Positions 5,743 to 7,840 of a stretch of 7,840 nucleotides of DNA are shown here, piece after piece (the stretch's first letter is position 1; each line of letters begins with the position of its first letter). A program made the translations under genes and the position numbers. This stretch comes from Chitinophagaceae bacterium (GTDB lineage: Bacteria; Bacteroidota; Bacteroidia; Chitinophagales; Chitinophagaceae): assembly GCA_947461495.1 (NCBI GenBank), contig CANHLV010000070.1, positions 1 through 7,840 on the forward strand, written 5' to 3'. Below the pieces are notes generated by a model, which was not told the origin of the DNA, did not search any database, and saw only the letters and a program-made list of their open reading frames with translations.

Positions 5743-6675
5743 TTAAAGTAGAACTCTGTCTATTAAGTGAACAACTCCGTTAGTTGCAACAATATTAACA
5801 CCTGAGGGAGCCAATATATTGGATGCAGGATTGGCACTTGTGGTTATTTTCACGGAAGGCGGTGTAGTTCCAATAACCAAAGTTGCACCTGGTTGAAGGG
5901 TTCCGGTTGTTTGACCCTGAATCAAATCACTAGCAAAAACGTTAGTTGACAATACATGTGCTTTCACAATAGCTGCAACTGCTGATACAGGAGCGGCATT
6001 GATGGTAGCTGCATCAGGAAAACCAGCAGCTATAAAAGCGCTATTTGTAGGAGCGAATACAGTATATTTTCCGGCTGAGCTGACTGCACCCGCCAATCCT
6101 GCTCTTGAAACTGCTGCAAGTAATAAAGAAAGATCGCTGTTTCCACTGGCAATTTCAGCAATAGTTTGTGTTGGTGGCGTCATCACAGCTGAAATAACGT
6201 GAATCACTCCGTTTGATGCCGCAACATCCGCAGTTTTTACCTTAATACCATTTACAAAAACACCGTTTGCATTTTTTGAGGCATAAAGATTTTTTCCTTG
6301 TAAAGTCTTAACGGTATCACTAGCAGGAACACCTGTTGACATGATTTTTGAGTTAATTACATGGTACAATAAAATATTTGCAACGTCAGCCTCTGTAAGA
6401 GAAGTGATTGTTGCGCTCGTGATGCCAGATGCTGCAAAAGCTGCATTATCAGGAGCGAATACGGTTAGAGATCCGCTTGATAAAGCAGACACAAGCCCTG
6501 CTTTTGTTACGGCTTGATTAAGTAGCGAAAAGTTAGGATCTGATGCTACGGTTTGTGCGATGGTCTTAGCGGTTGGTGTTACAGGATCGTCTTTTTTACA
6601 AGAGCTGAATAGTACGGTACTAAAGATTCCTAATGCAATTAAGAACAATGTTGTTTGTTTTCTAAAAAGTTTCAT
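5743..6675 (-). CDS. Fasciclin (FAS1) two-domain surface lipoprotein
   Basis: Starting at the ATG at 6675 gives 310 residues with a lipoprotein signal: basic MKLFRKQ, hydrophobic LFLIALGIFSTVLFS and lipobox FSSC with C26 as the lipidated residue. A longer frame to 6774 would bury this signal and is rejected. Two FAS1 domains follow. Domain 1 is about 38-168 (TIAQTVASDPNFSLLNQAV, LTVFAPDNAAF, LLYHVINSKI, SNGVIHVISAVM). Domain 2 is about 169-310 (TIAEIASGNSDLSLLLAAV, YTVFAPTNSAF, VKAHVLSTNVF, TNGVVHLIDRVLL). Each has the H1 TVFAP and H2-like GVVHLID motifs. FAS1 proteins of this kind are cell-envelope adhesion or matrix proteins; the ligand is unknown. The charged SCKKDD start is typical of Bacteroidota envelope lipoproteins, and export to the cell surface is an inference. 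The gene is followed by its own terminator and is probably transcribed alone. Confidence 0.93.
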   Translation of the reverse strand: MKLFRKQTTLFLIALGIFSTVLFSSCKKDDPVTPTAKTIAQTVASDPNFSLLNQAVTKAGLVSALSSGSLTVFAPDNAAFAASGITSATITSLTEADVANILLYHVINSKIMSTGVPASDTVKTLQGKNLYASKNANGVFVNGIKVKTADVAASNGVIHVISAVMTPPTQTIAEIASGNSDLSLLLAAVSRAGLAGAVSSAGKYTVFAPTNSAFIAAGFPDAATINAAPVSAVAAIVKAHVLSTNVFASDLIQGQTTGTLQPGATLVIGTTPPSVKITTSANPASNILAPSGVNIVATNGVVHLIDRVLL

Positions 6676-6717
6676 GTTTAATAAATTTTGTTTGATTATT
6701 AAACAACGAATTTTTAG

Positions 6718-6725
6718 AAAAGATA
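6718..6725 (-). promoter_or_regulatory. Possible -7 element for the fasciclin gene
   Basis: On the minus strand this reads TATCTTTT, one mismatch from TAnnTTTG, 42 nt before the chosen ATG. That would give a leader of roughly 35 nt. No clear -33 box is present at the expected spacing. Weak evidence. Confidence 0.3.
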
Positions 6726-6737
6726 AGTACAAAGGAG

Positions 6738-6748
6738 TATACAGTATA
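6738..6748. promoter_or_regulatory. Small palindrome upstream of the fasciclin gene (operator candidate)
   Basis: TATACAGTATA is an 11-mer palindrome with a single central base, located just upstream of the possible -7 element. A 9-nt direct repeat CAAAGGAGT occurs on either side (6730-6738 and 6772-6780). Position and symmetry fit an operator, but an AT-rich palindrome of this size can occur by chance. Confidence 0.25.
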
Positions 6749-6838
6749 AAAAATGGCATGAATGGCAAATTCAAAGGAGTGAATTGAATTTACCAAGGGT
6801 TTTAATTGTTAGATATGTTTAACTAAATAATCGGTTTT

Positions 6839-7450
6839 TTAGACATTAAATATCAATTCCTCCTTCCAACTCCACAAATACCTGCAAGCATATGTTCTGA
6901 AAGGACTCCATTTTGCGGCAATATTTTCCATTTCAATTTTCATCTGCTTTTTGGAGGTATTGTCGATTCCATACAATGAACACATTCTCTGTTGTATGCC
7001 CAAATCGTCTGCAGAAAAAACATCTTCTCTTTCCATAGCAAACATCATTACCATTTCTACAGTCCAGCGACCTACTCCTTTGATGGATGTTAAAGTTTGA
7101 ATGAGTTCTTCATCGGTCATTTTATGAAGTTTGGCATCCGTGATTTTATGCTCAATGAAATAGTCGCATACATTTAATATATAGTTAACCTTCGAATCTG
7201 AAAGGCCTATACTTTTTAATGTAGCAAATGGCGTAGCAGCAATATCTTCTAATGATGGTTTTTTAGACTTATAAATTTCAAGAAATCTTTCTTTGATGAT
7301 TTCAGCAACTTTAGTACTTAATTGCTGACTCATAATAGAATAACAAAGAAATAAATAGATGTTTTTTTCTTTAGTTAAAATAACAGGATTTTTCTTGTCG
7401 AGGATTTTTATGAGCTTTTTGTCTTTGCTCAAATGTTCTAAATAGTTCAT
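6839..7450 (-). CDS. DNA-3-methyladenine glycosylase, AlkA-type HhH-GPD protein
   Basis: The 203-residue protein is an HhH-GPD base-excision glycosylase. An early helix carries YSIMSQQLSTKVA (residues 37-49), the usual 'I.SQQ.S...A' signature. The helix-hairpin-helix is at about 116-133 (LTSIKGVGRWTVEM), and the conserved catalytic Asp is D149 in VFSADDLGIQQ. A Trp (W129) occupies the place where endonuclease III-like enzymes have their catalytic Lys, and there is no C-terminal Cys cluster. It should therefore be a monofunctional glycosylase that removes alkylated purines such as 3-methyladenine, not an AP lyase. It lacks the N-terminal AlkA domain of the 282-residue E. coli enzyme and is closer in size to yeast Mag1-like proteins. 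The ATG at 7450 gives a full-length fold. It is a lone gene on the minus strand, with no strong terminator visible in 6676-6838 and no ada gene nearby. Confidence 0.92.
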   Translation of the reverse strand: MNYLEHLSKDKKLIKILDKKNPVILTKEKNIYLFLCYSIMSQQLSTKVAEIIKERFLEIYKSKKPSLEDIAATPFATLKSIGLSDSKVNYILNVCDYFIEHKITDAKLHKMTDEELIQTLTSIKGVGRWTVEMVMMFAMEREDVFSADDLGIQQRMCSLYGIDNTSKKQMKIEMENIAAKWSPFRTYACRYLWSWKEELIFNV

Positions 7451-7494
7451 TGGATTTTTAATATATTATAGTTGTATTAAATCGAAATCTCTTT

Positions 7495-7560
7495 TTCGGA
7501 TAAAAGTTTAATACCCGTTTTGTAACAATCTAAACTTAAAGCTACCCAATTTTATCCGAA
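7495..7560. repeat. 11-bp perfect inverted repeat with nested stem
   Basis: TTCGGATAAAA (7495-7505) and TTTTATCCGAA (7550-7560) are exact reverse complements separated by 44 nt. A second pair, AAGTTTA (7504-7510) and TAAACTT (7531-7537), lies inside. The unit ends 44 nt upstream of the glycosylase ATG. It could be a leader hairpin, an operator pair or a very small inverted-repeat element. No target-site duplication is visible at the edges. Confidence 0.55.
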
Positions 7561-7639
7561 TATATTAACCCCTCTCCATACTCACTAAAACCAACGATAA
7601 TTGTCTATAAGATGAGTTTGTTGTTTAGTTCTTCCAAAG

Positions 7640-7657
7640 GTTCAATGAGTTCAATGA
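7640..7657 (+). repeat. Two-unit 9-bp tandem repeat GTTCAATGA
   Basis: GTTCAATGA occurs twice in direct succession (7640-7648 and 7649-7657). It has the same 9-nt period as the two other tandem arrays just to its right. Confidence 0.6.
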
Positions 7658-7660
7658 AAG

Positions 7661-7689
7661 ACTGCTGATGTAGAAGCAACCTTTTGAAC
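7661..7689 (+). repeat. 29-bp direct repeat, left copy
   Basis: This stretch (ACTGCTGAT, then AGAAG, then CAACCTTTTGAAC) is repeated at 7812-7840 with 3 differences in 29 positions. The distance between copies is 151 nt. In the left copy the next bases extend into the 9-bp arrays. Confidence 0.75.
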
Positions 7690-7699
7690 ATTTTGAACT
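7682..7699 (+). repeat. Two-unit 9-bp tandem repeat TTTTGAACA/T
   Basis: TTTTGAACA (7682-7690) is followed by TTTTGAACT (7691-7699), differing only at the last base. It leads directly into the larger 9-bp array. Confidence 0.6.
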
Positions 7700-7700
7700 T

Positions 7701-7766
7701 ATCCAGCCTATCCAGCTTATCCAGCTTATCCAGCCTATCCAGCCTATCCAGCCTATCCAGCCTATC
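7701..7766 (+). repeat. 9-bp minisatellite, seven units of ATCCAGCCT/ATCCAGCTT
   Basis: Seven complete 9-nt units run from 7701 to 7763 with a partial eighth (ATC) to 7766. Units 2 and 3 are ATCCAGCTT and the other five are ATCCAGCCT. The period is a multiple of three, so it creates open frames; the minus-strand frame reads as Leu-Asp-Arg/Lys repeats. The unit-to-unit uniformity suggests recent slippage expansion. Confidence 0.9.
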
Positions 7767-7811
7767 AAAGCTTGCAACGTTCCTTACAAGAGACATTGCT
7801 GAAAAGAAAAA

Positions 7812-7840
7812 ACTGCTGATTCAGAAGTAACCTTTTGAAC
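7812..7840 (+). repeat. 29-bp direct repeat, right copy (reaches window edge)
   Basis: This is the second copy of the repeat at 7661-7689. Identity still holds at the last base of the window, so the repeat, and perhaps another 9-bp array, probably continues to the right. Confidence 0.75.

Larger units (their letters stand above)
7451..7840. other. Gene-poor, repeat-rich right end of the window (390 nt)
   Basis: No convincing gene is seen. The stretch holds an 11-bp inverted repeat pair, a 9-bp-phased minisatellite region and one period of a longer direct repeat. A 63-codon minus-strand open frame (7605-7796) is made largely by the minisatellite, as Leu-Asp-Arg/Lys triplets, and is not called as a gene. 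No clear promoter for the glycosylase was identified here. Confidence 0.7.

Noticed and set aside
5743..6774. Longer fasciclin reading frame starting at 6774 (343 residues)
   Set aside because: The extra 33 residues would precede and mask a clear lipoprotein signal peptide with lipobox FSSC. The ATG at 6675 gives a standard lipoprotein N-terminus.
7701..7766. Array of DnaA boxes or an origin (TTATCCAGC resembles TTATCCACA), with dnaN in the window
   Set aside because: All units lack the final CA of the DnaA box, the 9-bp spacing is head-to-tail without gaps, dnaA is not present and dnaN is over 5 kb away.
7661..7840. CRISPR array
   Set aside because: The repeats are 9 bp without spacers, and the 29-bp repeat has only two imperfect copies 151 nt apart. 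No cas genes are present.

Overview
The window is AT-rich bacterial chromosome from the phylum Bacteroidota, probably a Chitinophagaceae- or Sphingobacteriia-like organism. Three things point there: a type IX secretion (T9SS) C-terminal sorting domain on the first gene, a Bacteroidota-type -7 promoter element (TATCTTTG) in front of dnaN, and an SCKKD lipobox on the fasciclin lipoprotein. No rRNA, tRNA, CRISPR array, phage gene or transposase gene was found.

Layout, left to right. (1) Positions 1-1011 (+) hold the 3' part of a large secreted protein: a jelly-roll adhesin-like domain, a Fn3-like linker and a T9SS type A sorting domain. (2) The convergent gap 1012-1347 carries one terminator for each flanking gene, plus copy A of a palindromic repeat. 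(3) dnaN (-) encodes the sliding clamp. It is divergent from recX (+), which is followed 13 nt later by a free-methionine-(R)-sulfoxide reductase gene (msrC type). (4) The convergent gap 3539-3657 carries copy B of the palindromic repeat, inverted relative to copy A and with a perfect 44-bp palindrome. (5) A LytS/LytTR-type two-component system runs on the minus strand, histidine kinase first and LytTR response regulator 40 nt behind it. (6) A two-domain fasciclin (FAS1) lipoprotein (-) follows, with a clear terminator. (7) A short AlkA-type DNA-3-methyladenine glycosylase (-) comes next. (8) The last 390 bases contain no convincing gene. They hold an 11-bp inverted repeat, a seven-unit 9-bp minisatellite, and a 29-bp direct repeat at 151-bp spacing that suggests a repeat array continuing beyond the right edge.

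The genes are mostly ordinary chromosomal housekeeping: replication (dnaN), RecA modulation (recX), oxidative repair (msrC), alkylation repair (glycosylase), signalling, and surface proteins. No new multi-gene system is evident. The least explained content is non-coding: a two-copy element built of an 8-bp-phased palindrome plus a conserved 40-bp tail, with both copies in gaps between convergent genes, and the 9-bp-phased repeats at the right end.
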